Origin: Sorangium cellulosum
GTDB taxonomy: Bacteria; Myxococcota_A; Polyangia; Polyangiales; Polyangiaceae
Reading direction: 5' to 3'
Assembly: GCF_002950945.1 (NCBI RefSeq)
Contig: NZ_CP012673.1
Location: 8,756,501-8,820,500, forward strand
DNA: 64,000 bases
The first letter of the stretch is position 1; every line of letters begins with the position of its first letter. Both the position numbers and the translations under genes were made by a program. Below, in pieces: positions 42,301-50,837 of this stretch. Under the pieces are notes generated by a model that was not told the DNA's origin, ran no database searches, and worked only from the letters and a program-made list of their open reading frames with translations.

Positions 42301-43512
42301 ATGACGCATTTCACCTCCCCTCGTAGGCTCGGCGCGGCGGTCGCGCTCCTCGGCCTGAGCAGCTTCGCGGTCCTCGGCGGCGCGTGCTCCAGCACGGACA
42401 CGCCCGACGGATCGGACGCCGAGCACCTCGGCGCGGCGGACCAGCACCTCATCGACGCGCAGTGCACGTCCTTCGAGGTCAACGGCAAGACCCAGATCTG
42501 CCACTACACCGGCTCGGCGAGCCACCCCTACACCATCATCAAGACCAGCGCGCAGGGCTGCATCAACGGTCACGCCGGGCACGCGCACGACTACATCGCC
42601 GTCGGCGACCCGACCTGCCAGGGCGGCGGTTGCCTGCCGACGGGCGCTCCCTGCGACGCGACCCTCCCTTGCTGCAGCGGCTCGAGCTGTCAGAGTGGGA
42701 CCTGTGTCCAAGACTGCGTGCCGACCACGTGCGCGGCGGTGGGCGCGACGTGCGGCACCGTCTCCGACGGCTGCGGCGACACGCTCGACTGCGGCTCGTG
42801 CGCGGCGGGCTCTACCTGCCAGGCGGGCCAGTGCAAGGACCTCTGCCAAACGGTCAACCCCTGCCTGAACGGAAGCACCTGCACCCCCGTCCCGACCGGT
42901 GTCATCTGCACCTGCTTGCCCGGATACGTCGGCCCCAACTGCCAGATCAACAGGAATGATTGCTCGCCGAACCCCTGCCTGAACGGAGGCACCTGCACCG
43001 ACGGCGTGAACAGCCACACCTGCGCCTGCCCGGCGGGCTTCACGGGGACGAACTGCGAGACGGCCGCCTGCGTCCCCACCACCTGCGCGGCGCAGGGCGC
43101 GACCTGCGGCACCATCCCCGACGGCTGCGGAGGCACGCTCACCTGCGGCTCGTGCGCGGCGGGCTCCGCCTGCGAGGACGGCACTTGCCAGCCGTCGGGG
43201 CCGGTATGCCCGTGTGAGGCGCTGCCCGGATGGCTGGACTTCGTCGTCAGCGGCACCGAGTGCATCAACTATTCGGGCGAGCTAACCGCCGTCTACCTCT
43301 ACTTGAAAGACACCGGTAGCTCGCGAGGTATCTCCGTCCACTCCGCGATCGAGGAGAGTCCTGGCACCCCGGGCAGCCCGGACCTGTGCGGAGTCGTGGG
43401 CCCGAACAACGTGGGCAACGCCTTCATCACGCTCGACACCCAAGATCTGGTGAACGCCTGCGCTCAGAGCCTCTCGAATGTCGCCTCGGCCGGCGGGGTG
43501 CCCTGCCCCTAG
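42301..43512 (+). CDS. Cysteine-rich lipoprotein with EGF-like domains
   Basis: A 403-residue protein from ATG 42301 (MTHFTSPRRLGAAVALLGLS) with AAAGGAGAAG upstream. The lipobox is VLGGAC (Cys29). A short domain (QCTSFEVNGKTQICHYTGSA) is followed by Cys-rich blocks typical of myxobacterial surface proteins (VPTTCAAVGATCGTVSDGCG, DTLDCGSCAAGSTCQAGQC). Then two EGF-like domains follow (NPCLNGSTCTPVPTGVICTC, and the better one NDCSPNPCLNGGTCTDGVNS, HTCACPAGFTGTNC), and a second copy of the TTCAAQGATCGTIPDGCG block. The C-terminal 100 residues (WLDFVVSGTECINYSGELTA) are beta-rich and end at a cysteine (GGVPCP). The protein is exposed on the cell surface, with a possible adhesive role. A strong hairpin follows the stop. 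Confidence 0.85.
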   Translation: MTHFTSPRRLGAAVALLGLSSFAVLGGACSSTDTPDGSDAEHLGAADQHLIDAQCTSFEVNGKTQICHYTGSASHPYTIIKTSAQGCINGHAGHAHDYIAVGDPTCQGGGCLPTGAPCDATLPCCSGSSCQSGTCVQDCVPTTCAAVGATCGTVSDGCGDTLDCGSCAAGSTCQAGQCKDLCQTVNPCLNGSTCTPVPTGVICTCLPGYVGPNCQINRNDCSPNPCLNGGTCTDGVNSHTCACPAGFTGTNCETAACVPTTCAAQGATCGTIPDGCGGTLTCGSCAAGSACEDGTCQPSGPVCPCEALPGWLDFVVSGTECINYSGELTAVYLYLKDTGSSRGISVHSAIEESPGTPGSPDLCGVVGPNNVGNAFITLDTQDLVNACAQSLSNVASAGGVPCP

Positions 43513-43520
43513 CTCCGCCC

Positions 43521-43560
43521 GGAGAGGCGCGCCGCCAGCGCTCCGGCGGCACGCCTCTCC
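43521..43560 (+). terminator. Strong hairpin after the EGF-lipoprotein gene
   Basis: GGAGAGGCGCGCCGCC - 8 bases - GGCGGCACGCCTCTCC: a 16-bp stem with one mismatch, starting 9 bases past the stop codon. No T-run is present, but stem strength and position support termination or 3'-end protection. Confidence 0.55.
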
Positions 43561-43590
43561 GATCCACCGCCCGACGCAGCCTCAACGACG

Positions 43591-43836
43591 GTGCTCAGTA
43601 ACACCGCGCAGGGGGAGTTCCAGCTCGACAACCTCGAGCACCTGAAGGCGCTCGCGCTCATCCTCCTCCACGCCTATCGCCAGGCGGACGCCGCGGGCGC
43701 GTTCACCAGCGGCGCCAAGCTCTCTGCGGCGCTCGACAAGGAATCGGCGGAGGTAGAGCCCCGCCTGCAGAAGGTCTGCGAGCACTTCCTCGGCGACAAC
43801 CCGGAGCTCGGTCCCGTCCTCCGACCTCCTGGCTAG
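43591..43836 (+). CDS. Hypothetical 81-residue helical protein, perhaps a gene fragment
   Basis: From GTG 43591, the frame reads EFQLDNLEHLKALALILLHA, YRQADAAGAFTSGAKLSAAL, then KESAEVEPRLQKVCEHFLGD and PVLRPPG. Codon use is typical of the window and the helices are amphipathic, so it looks coding. No ribosome-binding site precedes the GTG. The sequence is not recognised; it could be the 3' end of a larger gene brought here by rearrangement. It lies between the EGF-lipoprotein gene and another gene fragment. Confidence 0.45.
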   Translation: MLSNTAQGEFQLDNLEHLKALALILLHAYRQADAAGAFTSGAKLSAALDKESAEVEPRLQKVCEHFLGDNPELGPVLRPPG

Positions 43837-44065
43837 CTAAATTAGTACGTCGTCGCCCAAGGAGAGCCGGGCCGGCACCACGACGCCCGGAACCGCGGGC
43901 CATGCCGGTCCGCGAGGCGTCGCTCGTCGTCGGCTGCAGCCCTGTCCGTGAGAGCAGTCGCCTGACCGCCCTCCCGGCCGGTTCGTTCTTGGGCGACACG
44001 GCACCCGGTCGTGCGCCGAGGAGACGAGAGATGCCGTCAGGCCTCGTCGTCCCGAGGCAGGCTCA

Positions 44066-44217
44066 GGGGAGCTCCTCGATGTCCGAGGGCACCCGCGGGT
44101 TCACCTCGTAGTGATCGAGGAACTGGCCGCTGAACCCGGTGATCTCGACGTCGTCCCCCAGGGCGATGCCGCTCACGTCGATGCCGGTCCCGGCATAGAC
44201 GAACACCGTGACCTCAC
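44066..44217 (-). pseudogene. 3' fragment of an OB-fold gene
   Basis: The minus strand reads VTVFVYAGTGIDVSGIALGD followed by DVEITGFSGQFLDHYEVNP and SDIEEL before the stop. It matches the last 50 residues of the OB-fold protein (40141..40773). The downstream flank (43992-44065) also matches 40072-40140, e.g. GGGCGACACGGCACCCGGT. The copy ends sharply at 44217, where the coding sequence of the choice-of-anchor-L protein begins on the other strand. The 43837-43991 stretch shows nothing. Confidence 0.85.
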
Positions 44218-44283
44218 GGGGGCAGCGCGTTCAGCCTCACCATAGGGACGACCAATGACGCCGGCGCGCTGACCTCTGCCCTG

Positions 44284-45693
44284 GTGGCGTCCGGGGGCGC
44301 GATGAATGTGACGTCCGTGAGCTACTCCGGCGCGGCGACCGCCTCGGGCACGTACTCCGAGGGTCCGCTCGGCATCGCGGACGGCGCGATCTTGACGTCC
44401 GGGGGTGCGTCGCTCGCCCTGCCTCCGAGCGACGTGTTCCTCGCCAGTCAAGAGAATGAACTGCCCGGTGATCCGCTCTGCAACGCGCTGATCCCTGGCG
44501 CCACGAGCTACGACGCCGCCAAGCTGACAATCAACTTCGATCTCGCGCCGGGCTTCAACGGGATCTCGTTCCAGTCCATCTTCGGGTCGGACGAGTACCC
44601 GATCTTCGTGGGTGGCCCGTACGCGGACGTCTACGGCGTCTACCTCGACGGGGTGCAGATCGTCTTCGACGAGAACAACGCCCCCATCACCATCAACGGC
44701 CCGTTCTTCAGCGGCGGGAACGTGGTGGTGGGGCCGGCGACCGAGACCGAGTACAACGGATCGACGGGCCTGCTCACCACGCAGGCGCTCGCGGCGCCCG
44801 GCGCGCACGTGCTGGAGATCGTGGTCTGCGACGGCGGCGATTACTCCATCGACAGCGGGGTGTTCCTCGGTGGGCTGGGCGGCTGCGTCGGCGCTTGCAC
44901 CACCGGCACGGTCGTCTGCGGAGACATCGACGGTGACGCCGACGGCTACAGCTCATGCGTCGACTGCGACGACACGGACCCGTCCGCGAACCCCGGGGAG
45001 CAGGAGGCCTGCGACGGCGTGGACAACGACTGCGACAGCGCGATCGACGAGGACAACGTCTGCTGTGTCGACGCCGATGCCGACGACGTCTGCGACCCGG
45101 TCGACAACTGCGTCGGCGTCGCCAACCCGGATCAGGCCGAGGACGACGGCGACGGGCTGGGCAACGCCTGCGACAACTGCGAGGCCACCTCCAACGCGAG
45201 CCAGCTCGACGCGGACAGCGACGGCGTGGGCGACGTCTGCGACAACTGCCAGACCACCTCCAACGCGAGCCAACTCGACGCGGACAGCGACGGTGTGGGC
45301 GACGTCTGCGACAGCTGCCAGGGCGTGCCCGGCGCCCAGACCGACTCCGACGGCGACGGCCTCGGCGATATCTGCGACAGCTGCCCGGCAGATGTGGACA
45401 ACGACGCGGACGGCGACGCGGTCTGCGGTGACGTGGACCTCTGCGCCGGCACCGTGCTCCCGGAGGGCGTCCCCACCGTGAAGCTCGGCGTGAACAGGTT
45501 CGCCGATATCGACGGCGACGGCGTGTTCGACACCGTGTCGTCGAACGGAACCGGCCCCGGCAGGACCTACACGGTCGAGGACACCGGCGGGTGCAGCTGC
45601 GAGCAGATTATCGATGAGCTCGGCCTCGGCCAGGGGCACGTGAAGCACGGCTGCAGCATCAGCGCCATGGACGACTGGCTCAACACGCACTGA
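44284..45693 (+). CDS. Choice-of-anchor-L / thrombospondin type-3 repeat protein, 5'-truncated
   Basis: The frame is open from the junction at 44218; the first possible start is GTG 44284, giving 469 residues. Upstream in-frame residues (GSAFSLTIGTTNDAGALTSA) are the normal beginning of a choice-of-anchor-L domain, so both the true start and the signal peptide are missing. The anchor-L domain continues through NVTSVSYSGAATASGTYSEG, FQSIFGSDEYPIFVGGPYAD and HVLEIVVCDGGDYSIDSGVF. Then come Cys-rich and Ca-binding thrombospondin type-3 repeats (DADSDGVGDVCDNC twice, DSDGDGLGDICDSC), and the C-terminal GGCSCEQIIDELGLGQGHVK then HGCSISAMDDWL, common in myxobacterial secreted proteins. Without a signal peptide it is unlikely to be exported. 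Confidence 0.8.
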   Translation: MASGGAMNVTSVSYSGAATASGTYSEGPLGIADGAILTSGGASLALPPSDVFLASQENELPGDPLCNALIPGATSYDAAKLTINFDLAPGFNGISFQSIFGSDEYPIFVGGPYADVYGVYLDGVQIVFDENNAPITINGPFFSGGNVVVGPATETEYNGSTGLLTTQALAAPGAHVLEIVVCDGGDYSIDSGVFLGGLGGCVGACTTGTVVCGDIDGDADGYSSCVDCDDTDPSANPGEQEACDGVDNDCDSAIDEDNVCCVDADADDVCDPVDNCVGVANPDQAEDDGDGLGNACDNCEATSNASQLDADSDGVGDVCDNCQTTSNASQLDADSDGVGDVCDSCQGVPGAQTDSDGDGLGDICDSCPADVDNDADGDAVCGDVDLCAGTVLPEGVPTVKLGVNRFADIDGDGVFDTVSSNGTGPGRTYTVEDTGGCSCEQIIDELGLGQGHVKHGCSISAMDDWLNTH

Positions 45694-45707
45694 ACGAGCC
45701 CCTACCC

Positions 45708-45738
45708 GGGCGCGCGGCCGTCCCCCCCTCGCGCGCCC
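45708..45738. terminator. Bidirectional hairpin between convergent genes
   Basis: Perfect 9-bp arms GGGCGCGCG / CGCGCGCCC around a 13-base C-rich loop. It is placed between the thrombospondin-repeat gene (stop 45693) and the regulator gene (stop 45760), so it could serve both strands. Confidence 0.5.
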
Positions 45739-45759
45739 CTTGCCCCAGCGCCCGCGCGA

Positions 45760-47418
45760 TCACCCCGTGACCCGCTCGAGCCTCGCGAACAGGCTCGCCA
45801 GCTCGGCGGCCGACGCCACCCCGAGCTTCTCCATCCCCTCCGCCCGGTAGAGCCGCACGGCCGACGCGGAGATCCCGAGCTCCGCCGCGATCTGCTTGTT
45901 CAGCATCCCCCGCGCCACCCGCTCGCACACCTCGCGCTGGCGCGGCGAGAGCGCCGCGAGCCGGGCGGCGAGCGCCTCCACCTCGGCCCGCGCCGCACGC
46001 GCCTCCGCATCGCGGGCCAGGGCGCGCGCCACGGCGGCGAGCAGGGCCTCCGCGTCGAGGGGCTCGGCGAGGAAGTCCACGGCGCCCGCCTTCATCGCCT
46101 CCACGGCCACCGCCACGTCCCCGTCGTCGCTGGTGAAGACCACGGGGAGCGCGCACCCTTCCTCGCGCAGGAGGGCCCTCACCTCCAGGCCGTTCACATC
46201 GGGGAGGTGGACGTCGAGCACCACGCAGCCCGCTCCCACCCCGCGCGCGGCCTCCAGGAAGGCGAGCGACGACGCGAACGCCTGCACTGCGTGCCCCGCC
46301 TCCTGGAGCAGCCCGGCCGCGGCCCCGCGCCAGGAGGGATCCCGGTGCACCAGGAAGACGGTCGCCGCCTCCGCTCCTCGCGGGCACGGGCTCGTCGCCC
46401 TGGGCCGCGGGCGCGGCGGCGCCTCGGTCGCGAGCAGCCCGCGCCGCCTCGTCTCGGCGGGGGTCTCGCCGAACTGCGCGGCGTAGGCGGCGCCGAAGCG
46501 CTCCACGCGCAGGTAGCCGGCAGCGTGGGCCACACTCGCCGCCGTCTCGCCCGGCGCGGCTAGGAGCAGGCGCTCCCGCGCCAGGAGGAGGCGCCTCTTG
46601 CGGAGGAAGTCCCACGGGGTGGCGCCCCGATGGGCAAAGAAGGCCCCGTCGATCGAGGCCATGCTCGCGCCCGCGAGCGTCGTCAGATCGGTGGTGCCGA
46701 TCGGGCCCTGCGCGTGGGCGTCGAGGTACTCCTCGACGAGCCGCACCACGCTCCGGCTCGACGGCGGCGCTGCCTTCTCCAGGAGGTGGGCGTGATCGTG
46801 CGGCTGCCCGAAGAGCAGCGCGCGCGCCACCGCCTCGCCGAGGCTGGCCATCACCACGGGGTGGCCGAGGGCTCGCCCTGCGCGTTCGGTCTCCGTGGAC
46901 AGGAAGCGGCAGAGCCGCGCCAGGAACGTCCCGGGGCCGTCGGTGGTGGGCATCGAGAGCGAGAACGCAAGGGGCCCGCGGATGGCCACGCCGGTGAGCG
47001 CCTCGAGCTGCGCCTCGAGATAGCGAGCCTCGACGAGGAGGGTCAAGGGGCGGGCCGGGCCCTCCGCGCTCCACTCGGACCGGGCCCCCGGCGAGAACAC
47101 GGCGGCGCTCCGATCCGGGGCGATCTCCGCTGCGCTCCGCGACGAGGCCGCTCGTACCGAGCCGCTGGTCGCCATGCTGACCGTGTAGCCCGAGGTCACG
47201 CCGCGCAGGCACATGCCGGAGGCGATGGCGCCCGAGAAGAGGGAGACCGGCCCCATGTCGACGGGGGTGGCACGCCACTCGAAACGGTGACCGCGGCCGA
47301 CGACGTCGGCGGTGAGGTCGCCGTAGATCGTCGCGAGGAGCAGGCGGGCCGCCTCCAGATCGCGCGTATGGATGAGCGGAGGACGCTCGAGCCTCGGGCG
47401 AGCAGATCGGTCAGGCAT
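45760..47418 (-). CDS. AraC-type / receiver / LuxR-type fusion regulator
   Basis: A 552-residue protein with two different DNA-binding domains. Residues about 15-200 resemble an AraC sensor domain (FEWRATPVDMGPVSLFSGAI, LTLLVEARYLEAQLEALTGV). Residues about 225-325 are an AraC helix-turn-helix pair (TTDLTTLAGASMASIDGAFF, ETAASVAHAAGYLRVERFGA, YAAQFGETPAETRR). Residues about 350-460 form a receiver (VFLVHRDPSWRGAAAGLLQE, CVVLDVHLPDVNGLEVRALL). The phospho-Asp is kept, but one of the N-terminal acidic pair is replaced (HRD) and the invariant Lys is Glu (FLAEPLD). Residues about 485-545 are a LuxR/FixJ helix-turn-helix (LSPRQREVCERVARGMLNKQ, IAAELGISASAVRLYRAEGM). It probably works without classical phosphorylation. 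No adjacent kinase. Confidence 0.85.
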   Translation of the reverse strand: MPDRSARPRLERPPLIHTRDLEAARLLLATIYGDLTADVVGRGHRFEWRATPVDMGPVSLFSGAIASGMCLRGVTSGYTVSMATSGSVRAASSRSAAEIAPDRSAAVFSPGARSEWSAEGPARPLTLLVEARYLEAQLEALTGVAIRGPLAFSLSMPTTDGPGTFLARLCRFLSTETERAGRALGHPVVMASLGEAVARALLFGQPHDHAHLLEKAAPPSSRSVVRLVEEYLDAHAQGPIGTTDLTTLAGASMASIDGAFFAHRGATPWDFLRKRRLLLARERLLLAAPGETAASVAHAAGYLRVERFGAAYAAQFGETPAETRRRGLLATEAPPRPRPRATSPCPRGAEAATVFLVHRDPSWRGAAAGLLQEAGHAVQAFASSLAFLEAARGVGAGCVVLDVHLPDVNGLEVRALLREEGCALPVVFTSDDGDVAVAVEAMKAGAVDFLAEPLDAEALLAAVARALARDAEARAARAEVEALAARLAALSPRQREVCERVARGMLNKQIAAELGISASAVRLYRAEGMEKLGVASAAELASLFARLERVTG

Positions 47419-48062
47419 GGAGGTCTTTGGCAGGATGTGAAAGGGGAAACGGATTCAGCATAACGGATCGAGAGACTGCGCCGCACACGCGCCACCCTCC
47501 GAGGCTGGGATCCCCGTCTCGCGCTCCGGATCGGGCGTGGGTGCTCCCGCGGTCCGCAAATAACGGGCCGTCCGCGTGGGAGGTGGCGCAAGCCGAACCA
47601 GGACGGCTCCACGAGCTCGATGGTGCGCGGGCTCAGCAGCTCGGCGGCCGCGGCGCCTTCGCCGCCTTGTTCACGGCGTCGGGCGCGCCTTCACGAGGAT
47701 GAGGCCCGCGCTCCGCAGTCGAGGCCTGCAGGCAGCAGCAGTGGGTGGCGGTCGGTGCGGCCACGCCGCCACGCCGGCGACCACGTCACCAGCACCGTCC
47801 CGAGCTCGCCGCTCCACGACCCGACCGCCGGTGGATCCATCTCCGCAGCGCCTCGGCGAGCGTCGGATACGTGGCCAGGGTCGAGAGCTCAATACCGAGC
47901 CCGGCCATTCCCCCCGGGGATCCGGCACCCTCACCGTGATCCCCAACGGACTCTGACTCGCCTTTTCGCCCCAGGCGGCCGCCTCCGCTGCCTTGAGATC
48001 GCCTTCCCTGGCGCACAGTCACCCGCTTCAAGGCTTGAGACGGCCGACTCGACCCCCGAGTT
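47419..48062. other. Intergenic stretch with no confident gene
   Basis: Over 600 bases between the fusion regulator and the GT39 gene. Minus-strand pieces such as GLGIELSTLATYPTLAEALR followed by RWIHRRS (about 47800-47890) and ELLSPRTIELVEPSWFGLRH (about 47560-47640) look like protein, but in different frames and without starts. The region may be a decayed gene. No transposase motif could be confirmed. Confidence 0.4.
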
Positions 48063-48099
48063 GCCCGCTGCAACGCTTGCATCAAGCGTTGCAGCGGGC
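48063..48099. other. Perfect 17-bp inverted repeat with 3-base loop
   Basis: GCCCGCTGCAACGCTTG - CAT - CAAGCGTTGCAGCGGGC, with no mismatch. It lies about 175 bases downstream of the GT39 stop on the minus strand. It could be a terminator stem without a T-run, a protein-binding palindrome, or the end of a decayed mobile element. Confidence 0.85.
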
Positions 48100-48272
48100 C
48101 GCCGGCTCACGCGTCCGGCGCGGCCTCCGTCGGTCGCCGCGCTGGATCTCCGCGGGTGGTCGCGCCTGGTCAGCGAGCTGGGCCGCCGCCTGCCGACGTG
48201 ACGCAGGCCGATGAGCGCGTCGATCGCGCCTCGATGCCGCCCCCGCAGCGCGGCACCCGCCGGCGTGTGATC

Positions 48273-49571
48273 TCAGGCCGGAGCCGGCCTCTCCAGACCG
48301 GGAGCCCGCCGCTCGAGCAGGCGCGAAAGGAAGATCGCATCGACGGCGATGAGCAGCAGATCGAGCGGCAGGCGGAACCGGATCCTGCTGAAGAACACCG
48401 CGTGGGCGAACGCGCTCGCGACGTAGATCACGGCGAGCCTCTTCTCGAGCGGCAGCAGCGGCAGGCGCCTCCAGGACACGAGCCGAACCACGAACAAGAG
48501 CAGGAGCGGGCCGTACGTCGCGAGCATGACCAGATCCTGCCAGCCTGCCCCCTCGCCCTTCGTCGCCAGCTGGTTCCTGAAAGCAAAGTAGTGGATCACC
48601 TTCGAGACGTAGAGCCCGAGCGCGTCCAGCTTGTTCTCGAGGACGTAACGCACGCCCTGGGCGCGGAGGTAGGCGTCGCGCTCGACCTCGTTGAGGCCGG
48701 CGGCGGCGGCGTCCCGCAGGTGATGGCTGATGTCGACGTTGACGCCGGAGCCGCCCGTGGCCTGCTCCGAGTTCCCGAGCAGGAAGTTCAGCCCCGAGTT
48801 CGACGAGACGAGGACGAAGGCGTCGAATGCCAGGTAGTTGCGCACGGACCAGGCGCCCACGACCACGACCAGCGCGGCCGCCGCGACCCCGGCCGAGCGG
48901 AGATCCGGCCACAGGAGCAGGAACAGGAGCGGCAGCAGGAACAGGAACGTCGGCACGACGAGCGTGAGCGCGCCGAGGGCGATGCCCGCGAGCGCCGCAT
49001 TCCAGAGCCACGCGCGGCCCTCCCCGCGCGGCGCTGGCGCGGGATCCGCCGCGCCCGCTCCACGGAAGAGCAGCGCGAGGGAGAGCACGAGCAGGAACGC
49101 AGCGACGGTCTGCGGGTAGAGCGTGCCCGCGGTATAAAAGAACACGGGATAACCCAGCGCGAGGCCGACGGCGATGAGCCCGGCCCGGACGCCGGCGGCG
49201 CGCTTCACCAAGTGGTGTGTCAGGAGCAACGAGCCCGCGAGCAGGACGAAGTTCGCGAACCGGATCAGGACCACGCCGGCGCCCGAGAGGAGCAGCGCCG
49301 CGATCAGCGCGGGATAGCCGGGCGGCCGGAACGTGGTGGGGCCATCCCCGTTCAGCGTGTACTCGCCCCGATCCGCGAGGTAACTCGCGATCTTGAAATA
49401 CTCGCGCTCGTCGTAGTACCGGAGCGCATCGCCGAGCCGGAGCGAGTACACGAGCCCGGCGATCAGGAGCAGCGCGATGCACACGCCGAGGACACTGCGC
49501 TCCCGGAGCTCGAGCCACGAGAGCGGGCGCTCGATACGGCGAGAAGCCCACGCGGCCGCCCGGTTCAGCAT
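48273..49571 (-). CDS. GT39/ArnT-like integral membrane glycosyltransferase
   Basis: A 432-residue membrane protein with about ten hydrophobic segments (VLGVCIALLLIAGLVYSLRL, RFANFVLLAGSLLLTHHLV, AAFLLVLSLALLFRG, TFLFLLPLLFLLLW, VAAAALVVVVGAWSVRNYLA). In the first periplasmic loop YYDEREYFKIASYLADRGEY holds the D-E motif expected for the catalytic acid of GT-C enzymes. RPPGYPALIAALLL is the signature following it. Such enzymes transfer a sugar from a polyprenyl-phosphate donor to a lipid, glycan or protein. The acceptor cannot be guessed. It stands alone: the ABC operon upstream is divergent. Confidence 0.85.
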   Translation of the reverse strand: MLNRAAAWASRRIERPLSWLELRERSVLGVCIALLLIAGLVYSLRLGDALRYYDEREYFKIASYLADRGEYTLNGDGPTTFRPPGYPALIAALLLSGAGVVLIRFANFVLLAGSLLLTHHLVKRAAGVRAGLIAVGLALGYPVFFYTAGTLYPQTVAAFLLVLSLALLFRGAGAADPAPAPRGEGRAWLWNAALAGIALGALTLVVPTFLFLLPLLFLLLWPDLRSAGVAAAALVVVVGAWSVRNYLAFDAFVLVSSNSGLNFLLGNSEQATGGSGVNVDISHHLRDAAAAGLNEVERDAYLRAQGVRYVLENKLDALGLYVSKVIHYFAFRNQLATKGEGAGWQDLVMLATYGPLLLLFVVRLVSWRRLPLLPLEKRLAVIYVASAFAHAVFFSRIRFRLPLDLLLIAVDAIFLSRLLERRAPGLERPAPA

Positions 49572-49838
49572 GAGCGCCCGAGATTATCGACGGCCAGATC
49601 CGCGATCAAGCAGGATCGCGCGCGGTTCTGAGGTGCTCCAGGACGTTTCTGAGACGTGAATTCCGAGCTGCGCGACGGCCGCGGCGCACCATCACTGCGT
49701 CAGGCAGGACCAGCCGAGTGGTGCAGGCCGACCGTGTGCAGCGCAATGGGCTGATAGGCAGGGATATCTCGTTCTTCCTGGCCACCCGGCGCGGGTCCTG
49801 TATGCTCCCGCGCCCTCCGCAGGACCACAATCGCCGCC

Positions 49839-50837
49839 ATGCCGCTGATCGTCGTCGAGGACTTGCGCAAGACCTACCAGGTGGCCGAGCGCCGGCCGGG
49901 CGCGTGGGGCGCCGTCGCCGGGCTCCTGCGCCCGCGTTACCGGCCCGTCGACGCGCTCGCGGGCGTCTCGTTCTCGCTCGAGCGGGGCGATCTCGTCGGG
50001 TACATCGGGCCGAACGGCGCGGGCAAGTCCACCACGGTGAAGATCCTGGCGGGCATCCTCGTGCCGGACTCGGGGCGCTGCGAGGTGGCCGGCCGCGTGC
50101 CGTGGCGCGAGCGCATCGACCACGTGCGGCGGCTCGGGGTCGTGTTCGGCCAGCGCACCCAGCTCCTCTGGGACCTGCCGGTCATCGACTCGTTCGAGCT
50201 CCTCCGGGACATCTACCGCGTCGGCCCCGCGGACTACGCCCGCGCGCGCGACGAGCTCGTCGCCATGCTCGACCTCGCGCCGCTGCTCGGCACGCCGGTG
50301 CGGCAGCTCAGCCTCGGCCAGCGCATGCGCTGCGACCTCGCCGCCGCGCTGATCCACGCGCCCGAGCTGCTCTTCCTCGACGAGCCCACGATCGGCCTCG
50401 ACGCCGTCTCGAAGCTCGCGGTGCGGCGCTTCGTCCAGCGGCTGAGCCGCGAGCGCGGGGTCACGGTGATCCTGACGACGCACGACATGGACGACATCGA
50501 GGCCCTGTGCTCGCGCGTGATCCTCATCGCCGGCGGGCGGGTGCTCTCGGACGGCTCGCTCGAGGCGCTCCGCGCCCAGGTCACCGCCGAGCGCTGGCTC
50601 ATCGTGGACCTGACCGATCCGGCGGCGGAGATCGCCGAGCCGCACGCCGAGGTGATCCGCCGCGAGGGCGACCGCGTGACGCTGCGCTTCGACCCCGCCG
50701 CCGTGTCGACGGCGGAGCTCGTCGGGCACATCACGGCCCGCTACCCCGTGCGCGACCTCCTCGTGCAGAACCCGCCCATCGACGAGATCGTGGCGCGGCT
50801 CTACGGCGAGGGCGGCGAGGCGGGCGCGCGGTCGTGA
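49839..50837 (+). CDS. ABC-2 type exporter, ATP-binding protein
   Basis: A 332-residue nucleotide-binding subunit (MPLIVVEDLRKTYQVAERRP). Walker A GYIGPNGAGKSTTVKIL, Q-loop GVVFGQRTQLLWDLP, ABC signature LSLGQRMRCDLAAALIHAP, Walker B ELLFLDEPTIGLDAVSKLAV and switch His in ILTTHDMDDIEALC are all intact. A C-terminal extension of about 90 residues (VDLTDPAAEIAEPHAEVIRR, LVQNPPIDEIVARLYGEGG) is typical of the DrrA/NatA-like subgroup that pairs with two ABC-2 permeases. The stop overlaps the next start by GTGA (4 bases), so the permease is translationally coupled. The exported substrate is unknown; this family often handles drugs or lipids. Confidence 0.93.
   Translation: MPLIVVEDLRKTYQVAERRPGAWGAVAGLLRPRYRPVDALAGVSFSLERGDLVGYIGPNGAGKSTTVKILAGILVPDSGRCEVAGRVPWRERIDHVRRLGVVFGQRTQLLWDLPVIDSFELLRDIYRVGPADYARARDELVAMLDLAPLLGTPVRQLSLGQRMRCDLAAALIHAPELLFLDEPTIGLDAVSKLAVRRFVQRLSRERGVTVILTTHDMDDIEALCSRVILIAGGRVLSDGSLEALRAQVTAERWLIVDLTDPAAEIAEPHAEVIRREGDRVTLRFDPAAVSTAELVGHITARYPVRDLLVQNPPIDEIVARLYGEGGEAGARS

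Noticed and set aside
47419..48062. Transposase remnant
   Set aside because: Some protein-like pieces are present, but no DDE residues, terminal repeats or target duplication could be seen.
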